Source: Phoronis australis (lineage: Eukaryota > Phoronida > Phoronidae). Taken from it: a stretch of 51,154 bases of DNA. A program made the position numbers and the translations under genes. Below the pieces are notes generated by a model. That model did not search any database, was not told the origin of the DNA, and saw nothing but the letters and a program-made list of their open reading frames with translations. Within the stretch, counting starts at the first letter, position 1, and every line of letters begins with the position of its first letter. This document shows, piece by piece, positions 12,147-23,900 of the stretch. Location of the stretch: positions 127,850 to 179,003 of the forward strand of contig NMRA01000249.1 of the NCBI GenBank assembly GCA_002633005.1. Reading direction: 5' to 3'.

Positions 12147-13222
12147 AACAACCGTAAGTTTGCGGGTTAACGCCCATGCCGGGTAATCACCCATCCTCGA
12201 CTTTTTTTCAATTTTCGGTTTAAAGGCGAAAGCAACTGTTTTCATGTCACATTTAGCAAAAATAAGGTTCGATGATTATCCCAGACATAATTTCCACTTA
12301 ATTACAGCTTTTCGTAAATTGATTAATTATTCGTTATCTACTCCGGAAGTGACGTTTTGGGAGGCAACGATTTCGCGCAAATTTCTTTCCCATAGTCTGA
12401 CTATATGAGCGTTGTCGAGTCAGTCTTCCATCTACCTCGGCTGTCATAAGTTCAGTCGTCGTTTGTTTTTGTTTACGAGTCAGTCAACACGCCACACTGT
12501 TGCTGCGTACCGGGATGTACTCATTATGGCCCAAAGCCTGTAAGCAGCCCTGCTACGATGTTGAGTAGTGGGAGTGAATACAGGCCACGTTCGAAACCCA
12601 GTGAAGAGGACAGTTCGTCGTTCAGTGAACAGATCGGTGAGCCAAACTTTGATAAGTTTATTGTGGAATTGTCTAAAGTATTGGAGCTATTTCGAAGGTG
12701 CCAGGTGTGTGACGAGGGAGTCACACGGCGGGGTGTAAACAGCTTGTGTGCTCAGGTCACTATCAGTGGGAGTGTGTCGCGGACACTCGGGCAAGTGGGA
12801 CAGTTGTTCCTCTGTCCGTGAGACGATAATGAGTACACCCCGGTACACAGCAACAGTGTGGCAAGTTGACTGACTCGTAAACAAAATCACACGATGACCG
12901 AACTTATCAAAACCGAGATAAAACAATGACTGACTCGGCAGCTGTCACAGTCAGACTGTACGAAAAGAAATAGGCGGGTAATTCTTGCCTCCCAAACGGT
13001 CACTTCCGGATTAGACAACGAATAATTAATTAAATTACGAAAAGCTGTAATTACGTGGAAAATATGTCTAGGATAACCAACGAACCTTATTTCTGCTAAA
13101 AAGACATGAAAAAAGGTTGCCTTCGCCTTTAAGCGCCCAATGGTTGGGTAATCGCCCAACCCCTGTCTCAGGGTTTCCCAATTTAAACACCCAAGGATTT
13201 AACCTGCGAGGTTACGGTAGTT
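12147..13222. mobile_element. Palindromic (foldback) element with THAP-gene fragments in both arms
   Basis: Two imperfect inverted arms, about 12147-12527 and 12827-13222, enclose about 300 bp. Matching landmarks, each inverted on the other side, are AACAACCGTAA / TTACGGTAGTT at the outer tips, TTTAAAGGCGAAAGCAAC / GTTGCCTTCGCCTTTAA, AATTACAGCTTTTCGTAAATT / AAATTACGAAAAGCTGTAATT, TTTACGAGTCAGTCAAC / GTTGACTGACTCGTAAAC, and CACACTGTTGCTGCGTACCG / CGGTACACAGCAACAGTGTG. The arms run into coding sequence: both encode CCVPGCTHY reading towards the centre. No open frame for a transposase remains, so it would be non-autonomous. Confidence 0.75.
12501..12820 (+). pseudogene. THAP-type transposon protein remnant
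   Basis: From 12501 the plus strand reads CCVPGCTHYGPKPVSSPATM, i.e. the first Cys pair of a THAP (C2CH) zinc finger, and then skips directly to a charged linker (RSKPSEEDSSSFSEQ) and a segment FDKFIVELSKVLELFRRCQVC. That segment resembles the domain following THAP in cnidarian transposon proteins (kfIVfe..LleLf..C..C). The middle and end of the THAP finger (HF, AVPTIF) are missing and the C-terminal part needs a frameshift (CSGHYQWEC in another frame). It is an internally deleted coding remnant carried between the arms of the palindromic element. Assignment of the second domain is from memory of the family and is moderate at best. Confidence 0.5.
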
Positions 13223-14554
13223 ACAAAACAGGAATCAAAGGCACAATTTATGCATAAAATTTACACAAATTTGTATCCTGTTGTGAAAAATGATCATACC
13301 TTGAAGGTTGACTTTCAAACAGAAAACGATTTCAAAACAATTTCAACTGCTTCTTAGCAGAGTGCAGGGTCAATGAAATTGGCACTTCCTATTGAAAAAA
13401 TATAGAATATTCATAATAGTTATTGCACGAACACCGGGAATTTGTTCAAAACCGTCTTGTATGCATTATAGTTAAATATTCACCGATGGCAATGTAATCA
13501 GTTGAACATGCCTTTCAGTTCAGCGTGACTAAATTGTGGAGCAAACCCTTGGATTATACGAAATGGTACATGTAAGTAAGGATTTGTGTCACAAAATTTC
13601 AATGTTAAAAAATTTGTGAAAATAATGTTTAAGCACTTTTAAACTCGTAACCTATGCCGCTGAAATCCAAGATGGCCGACCCGATAAAAAAGAGTGAAAA
13701 TTTGACACTTAAATAGAGATAATTTTTGAACCCACAATGCTATAATTTGATATTTTTTCATTTTTGTGTTTCGAACATCGATGTCTTTCTTGGGATGTGG
13801 GGGTTTATCTTTAAATTGAAAAAATAGTTTTCGGTTTGTCCGCTTCATATAGTCTCGAAGTCTTAATTCAAATGGTTATATTGAATAAAAGTTAAATCGC
13901 TTCAAATAGTGCACGAATCGAAATATTTCATTAAAAACCACATAAAGTATTCATGTCAGCCAAATATCGTCTGTAAGGGCGTCAACCGCGTTAGGTATTG
14001 GCACAGGGCAAACATCACCACCCGTGCCTGCGTAACCTCTAACCCACGATAAAGTTATGAACGCTCAAGGGGTGAAATGGTGTATGGATATGTCGGGCAG
14101 CATTATGGTCTCTAAATGTTGAGTCTCAATAATTATTTCCTCTTGAAACCATTTTAACTGCAATGAAGTTACAAAACATATTCATTTAAAAAATGTAGAA
14201 TACGTAATATTGTGGTATTTTTAAAGTAAAAATGGAAAAAAAAACATTCAAGAGATTTCATGAATTTGTTCACAAATCCAAGTGGAATGGCTCTCAAGTG
14301 GCATAGAACTAAAAAAAAAACAGACCAAATTGCACTATTCAAACAGGCTTTCGCCACTGAAACAGAAATCAAATTGTTTGTCTTGTATTTTATGGTATGT
14401 TCTTAAAGATGTGAATTTCTGTTAATGACAAAGCATTTTCCCGTTAGTTTCAAAATTCTGTGCGTTTTACCATTACGATACACAGCTTTCTGCATTCGCA
14501 ACAATAAAACTTGGAAAATAGACTGAAGCACCTGTCTGGCCATTTTTCAATTTG
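13223..14554. other. Gene-free interval
   Basis: AT-rich sequence with no recognisable coding exon, repeat border or RNA gene. Small open frames here lack motifs and start contexts. Confidence 0.5.
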
Positions 14555-15019
14555 CAGCCATCCGTATAACAAACCACCTCATTCTCGCAGTAGGCCATCA
14601 ATCACCGATTTCCGTGAAGATATTGTTTGTACATCAGTAGTTTATCGCACACATTTCTGTGCATTGTGTGTGCAACGGAATCAGGGATGTGATTTTTCAC
14701 CCACTGAACATTATATCTGAAGCGAAGTGCAGCACATGCAGCTTCACCCCAAGGTATATATACAGTGGTGGTAGACCGATTAGCATTTCTAGGGCTGCAG
14801 AAGACGTTCCTGGAAAAGCAGAGATACATACATGTATACAGTAATGCACAAACAAGCTACACATTGCAGCTGATTAAGTTTGTTGATATTTTCAATCTGT
14901 TTTAAAGCTGTTACCTATGTTGACACAGAAGAGGCATTATAGGTCGGTAACAGCAGCATAAAACCAGAACATAATCTTGGGAGACATTTCCAAAGCTTTA
15001 ACCACGGCACGACTGAATT

Positions 15020-15799
15020 TCAACAGAGCAGTTTTGGCTGTTGAGATTTTTTTCCTGTATGAAGACGATGGTATAAATTGACACCTAAATAATTCGCCTT
15101 GTCTACAAGGTCAAGATGCTTGCCATTCAGAGTTAAAAGCCGCAATGATAATTTAAGCTTCTCAGTGACTATAATCACCTTTGTTTTGCTACCACTAATT
15201 TCTAATCCAACTGACTTAGCCCATGTGGCTGTATTCAGTGATCTTTGAGCAAGAAAACGACATGTGTCAGGATCGATGCTAGACACACTGAGAACAATAT
15301 CATCTGCATAGGCTTGAACATACAAGCTTGGCCCCAAATCAGCCGATAGTTGTCGTCGTAGACCATCCATGACCATGTTGAAGAGAGTGAGTGAGGCAGC
15401 GCCGCCCGGAGGTGTTCCCCTGGTGATGCAAACCGCCACTCTTACACCCTCTAGACAAGAAGTCACAGGTTGACTTCCGAGCACGTTAATGATCCACCTG
15501 GTAAGACACCTATTTACCTGGTTTAGTGCTACTCGGATCTCGTCATGCTTAATACTACTGAAGGCACAAACAAGGTCAACCAAGGCGCAGACGGCAAATT
15601 GTTTATTAAAAAATGCAAATTCTAGTCTAGCAACCAGATGATGAAGAGCAGCCTCCGTGGAGAAAACTGGTCTATAAAAATGCTGATTGTTCTGAAGTTT
15701 ATTCTGTATATCTTGTTTATTAAGATGCCACAGAATGAGCCTTTCCAGTCCTTTGAGATTGAAGGATGTTAAGGCAACAGGCCTAAATGATTCAGTCAA
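15020..15799 (-). pseudogene. Reverse transcriptase domain of the LINE
   Basis: An open stretch of 259 codons holds the RT core. FRPVALTSFNLKGLERLI is motif 1-2. STEAALHHLV follows. CALVDLVCAFSSI is motif A, with the catalytic Asp kept but the usual FD changed to FSS. GTPPGGAASLTLFN is motif B. AYADDIVL at residues 163-170 is motif C, with both catalytic Asp present. SGSKTKVIIV is motif D. KANYLGVNL is the thumb entry. The catalytic triad is therefore intact, but the domain is cut off from an intact endonuclease and has a stop at its C-terminal side, so it is most likely inactive. It belongs to the minus-strand element around it. Confidence 0.85.
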
Positions 15800-15949
15800 A
15801 AGGAAAGACTTCTTTCCTGGTTTAGGAATAAAGGCGCGCCTAGCTTCAGTCCAAGTCTTGGGGATACAACCTAGTTTAAGACTGGCTTTGTAGGCCGCTG
15901 TAAGTCATGGAATGATAGTTTCCCAAACTCTTGCAGCATAACTAGTCCA

Positions 15950-16070
15950 TAGGACCTTCATGATTTAAAAGACTTCAGAGCCAACTCCACGAAATTTGGT
16001 ATCATGTCTAGTCCATGGGACTTTCATGATTTAAAAGACTTCAGAGCCAACTCCACCAAACTTGGAGTGG
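15950..16070. repeat. Direct duplication of about 65 bp inside the LINE
   Basis: The block ACTAGTCCATAGGACCTTCA + TGATTTAAAAGACTTCAGAG + CCAACTCCACGAAATTTGG recurs immediately downstream as CTAGTCCATGGGACTTTCA + TGATTTAAAAGACTTCAGAG + CCAACTCCACCAAACTTGG. The two copies lie about 65 bp apart with a few mismatches, so this is a local tandem duplication in the retrotransposon fossil. Confidence 0.7.
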
Positions 16071-17300
16071 CTATGTATTCAACATCAGCGTAAGCTAGTG
16101 CTTCATACTCCTCTGAGTCCGTCACTTCAGAACATTGATTCGACAGGTTTCACATTTCCAATGTTTCCTGAGCGTAGCGGATCTACATGTATGAGCCATA
16201 CTGTTTTTGAATGACCTCGAGTGTGGAGTAGTGATTCTTCTTAAACAATTGCACCAGCCGTGCAGATGTAGAGAGGCTATTAGTTTGCTGATAGAATTCC
16301 TCCAGGAATTACGCTTTGCTTTGGGTATGGCGGACTTAAACATTCGTAAGCAATATGATATGTATCCCATCACTCGTCAGTGTCAGTCCGAATTGCAGTT
16401 CTGTGAACATTACGTACCTTGTCCCGAAGTGCCGCCAGTTCTTTAGTCCACCAAATATTTTGCATTGTTTCCCCAGTGAGCCTAGTACAGCTTTTGGGGT
16501 AGGAAATATCTAGTGACTTGGTCAAAGCATTGTTAATGTTGTCTGACAATTTCTTAACATCAGAAAGAGTTCTGAAATTTATTGTTTCTGGAGTAGAAAG
16601 GAGTTCGGAAACCACTTCACCTCATTGGTGTTTCTATACTCAGTAAATAGTGGAACAACGGAGGTCACCATTTCGTCCGATAAAGAAGGTTCAGAATCCA
16701 CTCTCTAATTAGTTACCACATCAACAGTAGGCAAATTAACCAGAGTAAGGGGTATGGCCTCCTGCCGATTTCTGACAACAAAAGTGGACTCATGGCCCTT
16801 GTTGCATATTGAAAGTTGTGACCTGACAACGAACTCTAGAAGCGCCTCACCTCTTGGGGTTTTGTCAGTGCTGTGCCACACCTCGTGATGTGAATTTGCA
16901 TCACAACAGATAAAGGATATGTTTGACTGCAGTTACTGGTGATTTGTTGCAGTTTAGGTGAGGGTAGGATCTCTATGAAGTCCGCTGGTATATAGGCTGA
17001 GACCCACCATGTTGTGGCCTTAGCGTATCACAAGACACCACCACGGTGTCCCTGTAACAAAACTCAGAAAGGATACCGTAATCGCAGACCTGGACTTGAT
17101 GTTGTTTTCCAGTGAAGCAGTATATGTATAAGATTTGGCAATCTTATGAGTCTTCATCGCACTTCCCCGACAGCACGGCTCTTGTACGAAGGCCACGACT
17201 AGGACATTGCGCGCAAGCGTCTGTTGCAGAAGCCCTGATGGGTTATTGGCCGGATGCAGCTTTACCTGCCATATTTTAACCTCATGATTCATGTCATCAT

Positions 17301-19325
17301 GATAAATGTATAGCGGTGATTATCTATCTAACCAGCCTCCACATCACTTGTGAGTGGGGAATGAGTCAGAGAAGATCTGTCATTGGATGGTACACATTCA
17401 TAAGCCACGGTTTCAGTATCGTACGAATCAACTCATAAACTCAAGCACAAATATTTAGCGACAAAAATGAATTTGTACCAACAGCTAACAATAAACATTT
17501 GTGTAATTTACACAGCTTTGTTCCAGAGGGAAGGGCCAAACCTAGCTGAGATTGACGCATCATTTGCAAACCCGAGAGTCAAAAACTTCCTGTCACTACA
17601 ATAGGCCATAAGAAAACTCTAACACAACTTTCAAACATACTTATGCTCATGCAAAAGTGGTTAATTACCGAGCACTTGTTGTAAACAACCTGTATTCTCG
17701 AAAAAAAAAATCGACACTCAACAGAATATTGCAAACGCAGCTGTCCAAGAGACATGATTAATTAAAAGACACACGCTATTTCCAAACATACTGCTTCCAT
17801 TCCCAAGTGAAAATTAAATGACGCTGTAATACCGCCACAGAGAAAAGCTAGTAAAATACACAGTGGGACACGGCTTGTATGAAATACTGCAAAAACTGAC
17901 AAAACGAGTGGGTAACAGGGAAGTCGCGCACGCAAGTTTAGCGTGCAGAGCGACCCTGTTTGTTACTCATTCAAAACGGTCTTCTCGAATGCAATCAAAA
18001 CGGACTTCAATACTTTCAATCTCATCACATCGTGCTCAATATTTTGAATTGACATGCTTTCCACAAGTTGGTGACGGATGATACTTGTGATGATGAAGGT
18101 AGGCATGCACATTAAGACCTAATGTCCATTTCTCTCTTCCAGCGTATGAAAGTTCTCTAAATAAAAATGATACATGTACATGTGCATGCAGGTTGTAAAT
18201 ATCACAAATGCATGGAATACCTGTACAGTACATGTAATGTATAACTAAGAAGTTTACTTACAACGTGATTTTGGGAAAATGAACTCCTCACCCAGTACCC
18301 CTCTATGGCTTTTTAAACAAAACACTGAGCTAATTTTCATTGTCGCACTAGTCGTGAAAATTATGTTGCCACAATAGAATGAGTTCCAATATAAAGTAGT
18401 GGAGAGGTAAGTTGCGACTGAATTGAAGAAGTCAAAATTTGGAAAGACCAGTTAGCACTGTTATCTTCTTTAGCATCTTTTGACTTTAAAGTGTTGTACA
18501 CCAGCAGATATTCAATGTTCGCAAGGAAAATAGTGCAGAACACTTCTTATGAATTACGTTTCTGTACTTGAGGCACAGTGAAGGGAATGCAGTTTTAAGT
18601 GTTACAATTTTGCTTGCAGAAGAAAAACACAATTTTATAATAACATGAAATCACACTACCAACTGAAACAATATATCATACAATTCGAAATCAGAGAACA
18701 TGAGCGACAAGGAATGAAATACTTGAATTTTCCTCAGGTATTGATAGGTGTTATGTCAGCTGTGTTTTCAGTGTTATCATATATTTTTCATGAGATTTGT
18801 TTGTAAAACAGGTAAACAAAGCCACCTACATCTTGCAACACTGCCAAGATTTCTTGACTGGCCATGTGGTGGTGAACCAGGAAAGAAATAACCTCCTGGT
18901 TAGCTGTCTGCTATTTGTACCTGAACAACACACAGTTGCGCTTGTGTTAGATAGCATTTGCACTGTTTGTTATTTTTGGCTACAGAGCATCGGTTTCCAT
19001 TTCTTTTGGTACATAATAGTTTGTCAGAGTGAAAGTACACTTGTTACCAACAGACTTGGTTTCTAAAACGACACCAAATTAGTTGGTGACAGTGAAAGGC
19101 AGCACAGCACACACAAAATAGACAGTTTTCATATTTTATTTTCCCAGTTCCAAGGAGTAAATAACAAGGATCTGGGATTCATAAAGTGCTGTATACATTT
19201 CAGAAAAATGAATACACAAACACCTTTTGCATACTATTTTTCCAAAATAAAGTTTCTCAACCAATCTTGATATTGTAGATTTTCCTCTTGATCTATCTTA
19301 CTCGAAAATTCAAACAGGAAATCCT
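17301..19325. other. Gene-free interval
   Basis: No recognised exon or repeat border. There is a possible minus-strand splice donor (GTAAGT) near 18262 preceded by an open stretch, but no domain supports it. An open frame at 18797-19066 (+) contains a hydrophobic stretch yet no start context or known motif. Confidence 0.4.
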
Positions 19326-19548
19326 ATTGCTTGAGCATAAGCTTCAGAAAAACAAAAAGTCCGAAAACAAGTAGAAAACGAGACAAAAGTCCACTAAAGG
19401 CAGGAATTCGGCAAATGCACAACTCTTAGTTCTGAACTTACCCCGTTGTTTTTTTTTTTGCTTTTTTAGTAAAAGGTCCACATTCTCAAAAAATCGAACC
19501 CCCCTATTTTTAGACTGTTTGCGCGCATGGTTTGTACGTTAAGAAGAT
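19326..19548 (-). repeat. Interspersed repeat, copy B (inverted relative to copy A)
   Basis: On the complement this reads ATGCGCGC..GGGGGGTTCGATTTTTTGAGAATGTGGACC.. then TTTAGTGGACTTTTGTCTCG.. and GGACTTTTTGTTTTTCTGA, the same succession of blocks as 5832-6010. The copies differ substantially, so the family is old. Confidence 0.5.
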
Positions 19549-20158
19549 TTTTTGATAAAATCTAACATTTTATATTTTAAACACATTTACGAAACGGAAA
19601 ATGCATCAAAATTTGATATTTCGAGCTGTGCTTCATGAACTAGTGTCTTGTAGGTGAAGACCATTGCCGGTGCAGTTTTTACAACATAAAAGGAGAATGC
19701 TTTCATAGTCACTGGACACCAAGTTGAATAAAGATTTCATACTTACGAGTACAGAAACTAAGGCAGCTGTTTAGCAGTTGTTGCGAGGAAGTATTCGAAA
19801 CATATTTCCATACACACGAGTGGTATTTCATTCACTTAGTCCAGCTAATTGGAAGTGTTTGCCTCCGTGACATCATCGTTGCGCAATTTCCGATTAACAC
19901 CATTCTCGTGCAAACATGGGCACAAGCACATGCACGCAGTATACTCACACCCAGGAACACACTATCAGTCAAACTAGTCAATTACATGCAGCTGGTGTCA
20001 TACGCAGGAACACGTAACGGGCAGGAAAAAGTTCGTATGACTGTAGGTGAAAGTACAGAAAGACAACGTTGTACGCTAAGGTATGATAATGACTATAACC
20101 CTAGTAAAACGACATACTTCATCGGCCCAATACAGAATTACAATAAAAATACGTCTAC

Positions 20159-20320
20159 CTGAACACACAAATTTGTTGCAAGCTTCAAACGCCGACGAAT
20201 GGCCAGGGCAGTGCTGAAATTGACTTGCCTCGGCTGAACCACATCTCCGTGTCCTCACGCGTATCCCTCCGCCACAGCTCGCAGTACATTGACTCCATGA
20301 ACTCCAGGTGGACATGGGGC
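20159..20320 (-). CDS. TSP1 domain exon (most 3' seen)
   Basis: A 162-bp exon preceded by a pyrimidine-rich acceptor (ggtttttcag) and followed by donor GTAGAC, phase 1 at both ends. It encodes a complete thrombospondin type-1 repeat starting PMSTWSSWSQCTASCGGG, then RVRTRRC, a spaced C..C, and ending FVCSG. It has six cysteines, the W-x-x-W motif for C-mannosylation, and the CSxxCGGG and RxR patterns typical of TSP1. Unlike the array exons further upstream it is two codons shorter and has no N-glycosylation sequon. It is about 7.7 kb downstream of the WSC exon at 28030, so membership of the same transcript is inferred from phase, strand and domain pairing. Confidence 0.85.
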
Positions 20321-20557
20321 CTGAAAAACCAACGCGAGTTTGAGGACGCTCTGCACATTCACTTCCGCTGCAAAAATGCGAAATATCAAGCAAGTAATTA
20401 ATTCCAAGTCTTTTACTATAGAATTGAAAGCCTGTTAGTTGCTAAAGTATACAGATTTTGCACGTTAATGCAAAAACGTAGACCTGCATGTATTAAATAA
20501 CGCGTGAATTCGTTTGGCTAGATCGGCGTAAGGTGTCGCTTGTCTGTCCTTGCTACT

Positions 20558-20836
20558 ATGGTATGTTACAATTCTCCGGTTCTGAACTTATTGAGACTGA
20601 GCTTGGTTGCGATATGTTTTACAAGCTGTTTCATCTACTTTATGTATGCCATCAGAGTCCCAAATCAGTCATTAAATTCCAAAGTCAGTCCAATCAACGA
20701 CAGCGAAGTAGCAAGCACACAAGAAATGACAATTACTTCTGACTACATCCCTGATAGTTGGATATTTATTGGGGCAGTAGGTTATTATGACTGGTGCCCA
20801 AAGGAAAATGAAAAACATTTTGAAGACAGTCTCTGA
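20558..20836 (+). pseudogene. Possible N-terminus of a type II membrane protein, frameshifted
   Basis: An ATG-started frame of 92 codons (MVCYNSPVLNLLRLSLVAIC..) has a short basic/polar start, a hydrophobic segment at about residues 10-32 (LLRLSLVAICFTSCFIYFMY), then a polar stem with sequons and the sequence DSWIFIGAVGYYDWC, the layout of a Golgi-type glycosyl/sulfo-transferase stem. I do not recognise the family. The frame stops at 20836, but a +1-type shift continues protein-like sequence (TARSTLHGCGSLRRDDNIHL) to about 20932, so it may be a broken copy. It lies on the opposite strand within the WSC/TSP1 gene. Confidence 0.3.
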
Positions 20837-20932
20837 AACAGCCCGATCAACACTCCATGGATGCGGGTCGTTACGCCGCGACGACAACATTCACTTAGTC
20901 AACAAGGCATTGACTCGTTACGAAATAGATTA

Positions 20933-23900
20933 GCGCGTAAACAAATGGAGCGTGCACGCGTTAACGTGTAAAGTTTGTTCGCTTTAATAAATGGCAAGCT
21001 TTGAATTGTATAATGAACGCTGGTACGTCACACATCCCGAAAACGGTTGATGATATGAGGCTGGTACACGTCTGCACTTGACCCTTTCATTAATGCCTGA
21101 ATAATTTAATTCAAAATCCGATACAACCAGTGGATTCTAGTACAGTTGCTGTCTTGAATATCACTGCCTCCGTCTGACAATGTCAAACGCTTAGAACCAG
21201 AGCACTCGGTCAAAGGCTAAACAATTACACACGTATTTCAACATGCAAATGTCAACAGTAACGCGCAAGATTGTACAGGCCATTGAGAAATCGCAACAAC
21301 CACTTCATTTATAAGGGTAAAAAAGAACAGTGCATCACTGTAGAAAATACATTTAATAATTAAGTCGAAGCAAGTCGGCACAAACAAAATTTCTTAAAAT
21401 TCAAAGGAATACTGGTATTTAAAACAGTCACTCAACCCTTCGATGAACTAAAAGGGAGCTCAAACTAATGATTCAATCAACCTATTACTCCAATAAGTCG
21501 CATGAACAGAAGGCATTTCACTAACAACACGTTGTCTTGAATTCCCAAGCAACGCATTTGAAAACATTTTAGACATACACGCCTAATTCTCTGATATCAG
21601 GAAATTATTACTAGAAAACATAGGTGAAAAAGAACTCGACTTAACCGAACTAATAACTAATGAAATGATCTAAGTAAGCCTCCCACATCGAAAAATATTG
21701 CCCGACTGCTAGGGACGGAAACTTTGACATCAGCGTGCAGAGGTTCTAACTCCTGGTAATTTTCTACGAGAACGATTCCATATAAAAACCAGAGAGGGGA
21801 AATATATGCAAAATTACCGATAGTCTTAAAGCTTAGCATACCATTAAACATTGCTGAAAGAAGCATGCAGTTGTTTTACATAAGCTTCTGGGAACTTTTA
21901 AATTTTTCATGACCGATTTGTATATTCGCTCATATGTGGCACGCATGTGTATAAAGGCGTGTCTCAAAACTAAATCAAAACAACCTACGTTGACTTTGGA
22001 TGTTACTTGTGTTCCAAGGCATTAAGCATTACGACTAGATGTCTACATGGAGTGTACAATTTGCACGAACGCATTGTCAATTTCATACTCACTTGTAAGA
22101 TAGTTCCTAAGTCATATTTTGAGCTCTTCATTTAATTGTCTTAGTCTCAGATGTGTACGCTTTGGATACAACTCTTTTTATATATGTAGTCATATCAAGT
22201 ATCACAGCAAATGTTCAGTAGCGGAACCACCAATAAAATGTCAGAAAACAACTGGGCATGGGTCAGCATCCGACAGGATTGCTAACTGCCATCAACAGTT
22301 GCGACGTCCACTTCAGGATTGGGGAAAGTGGTAACTATGGGCGTCGTAAAGCCGGGTTCAGTACACTGACAGAAGGGGATAAGAAAGTACTTCTGTCAGG
22401 GAATTTGAGAGGACACATTTAACCTGGCTCATACGACACTGTCATAAAACTTGGAGGTGACATGTGACTGACAAGGCGTTATGAGATTTGAATGGTAAAA
22501 GATTTCAGAATGCATCTCCAAGACAAACGTGTACTCTCTTACCTCTTTTTCATTAGTATCACTCACTTACTTTTTGTCAGGAATTGGTGTGCGTTTGATT
22601 GAGGACTTGTTTACGTTCCAGTCTTACCAACAGGACCAACTCCATTAAACTTCATGTTTGCTTTTCTAATTTGCAAGATTTCCAAGTAGTGAACGAGTTC
22701 ATGAGACCCAGCAAGGTCACATCAGATACATGTAATATTCGGTTGTACTTTGAGAGGAAATATATACAAGGTCTTAAAAATGATTTTTCTTATCAATTGA
22801 TTAGAATTCTATATCAAATGTTACTGAAAGTTGATGTAAAATACAAAAATTAATAACCATCTTAACACTTGGAAAAGACGAAATTTGACAATACAAGGTA
22901 AAATCTTTACTACGTATACATGTACATGTAGTGTCAACAGTCGGCATTAACAAAACATAGTTTCTGGAGGCAATAAAACTGATAGAGAATTAATTTGGTT
23001 TAAGACCACCCTAAATAACAACTGATCAAATTGTACTTGTCGTTTAATTGGGTCAAATGTTTAATACAAATGGCGAGGAAAGTTGGCGATGATCTCATTT
23101 TTCAATCTAATTTTCAACTGAAAACATAAATGTGAAATGATAAACCCGTTTTATGAATGTTCTGGAAATTGCTTAGAATGCTGAATCGTAAAACAGTCAG
23201 TTCCTATAAGCAATTGTAATTCAACTGTCAATGGAAAATTCATAATTTTACCTTCATCTATTTAGTACAAGCCTAATCTTTTGCGACGACTTTTTAGATA
23301 GCCAGGACAAAACTCTTAAAATGGAAAGTATTAAGCATGCTTTTAGTATATCCTTTTATTTACTAACGACGACCTCGAGAAAACAATTGCAATTAAGGCA
23401 GTCGATTCGGCTAGTTTGAAAGCCACAAACAGAAAAAAAGAACAACGCCACCACATCAAATCAAAAACCTTCCAACCTTACAAATGTCGTTTCCGGCAAA
23501 GTGTAATCGTCTCGTCTGCTCTTCAGTGAATTGAAGATTCGACCTTTTTGCGGAGAGTGCGAAGAACCGACACAAATTCAAACTTGAAAAGGATCTTTTT
23601 CCTTTTAGTTGACCTGAGGTTGTCAAATAAACGATAACGGAATAAAACAAAAGGTTACATGTACAACTTGTCTATACTGTACATCCTCGAACCTAACGTC
23701 AACTGACTGACTGGGCAAAGGTCAAAATTTCGTTCAATTTGTCCATAAACTCTGCTCATCATTTCCAAAATCGACAGTTGTGCAAAACAATTTTCGCTAA
23801 ATGCAAAGTTGAGGCAAGATATTTTTGGTCAGTCATCAAGATGTACTCCTTAGCTTTATGTTATAAAAGTTACATGAAGATACAAAGTGCAAAATTGCAG

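Larger units (their letters stand above)
14555..17300 (-). mobile_element. Decayed non-LTR retrotransposon (I/Jockey-like) with readable RT
   Basis: Read on the minus strand. Endonuclease start at about 17292-17150 (KIWQVKLHPANN, AFVQEPCCRG; the Q-N and QEP pattern of I/Jockey endonucleases). Linker at 16615-16370 (MQNIWWTKELAALRDKVRN). RT at 15799-15020. RT thumb and tail to 14560 (KQIENINKLNQLQCVA, then after a gap SSAALEMLIGLPPLYI and EAACAALRFRYN). These last motifs match the conserved end of this LINE ORF2. The endonuclease is incomplete and the ORF is broken at several points, including a local direct duplication near 15945-16060 (two copies of TTCATGATTTAAAAGACTTC at about 15957 and 16022). 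No poly-A or target duplication could be fixed. Confidence 0.8.
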
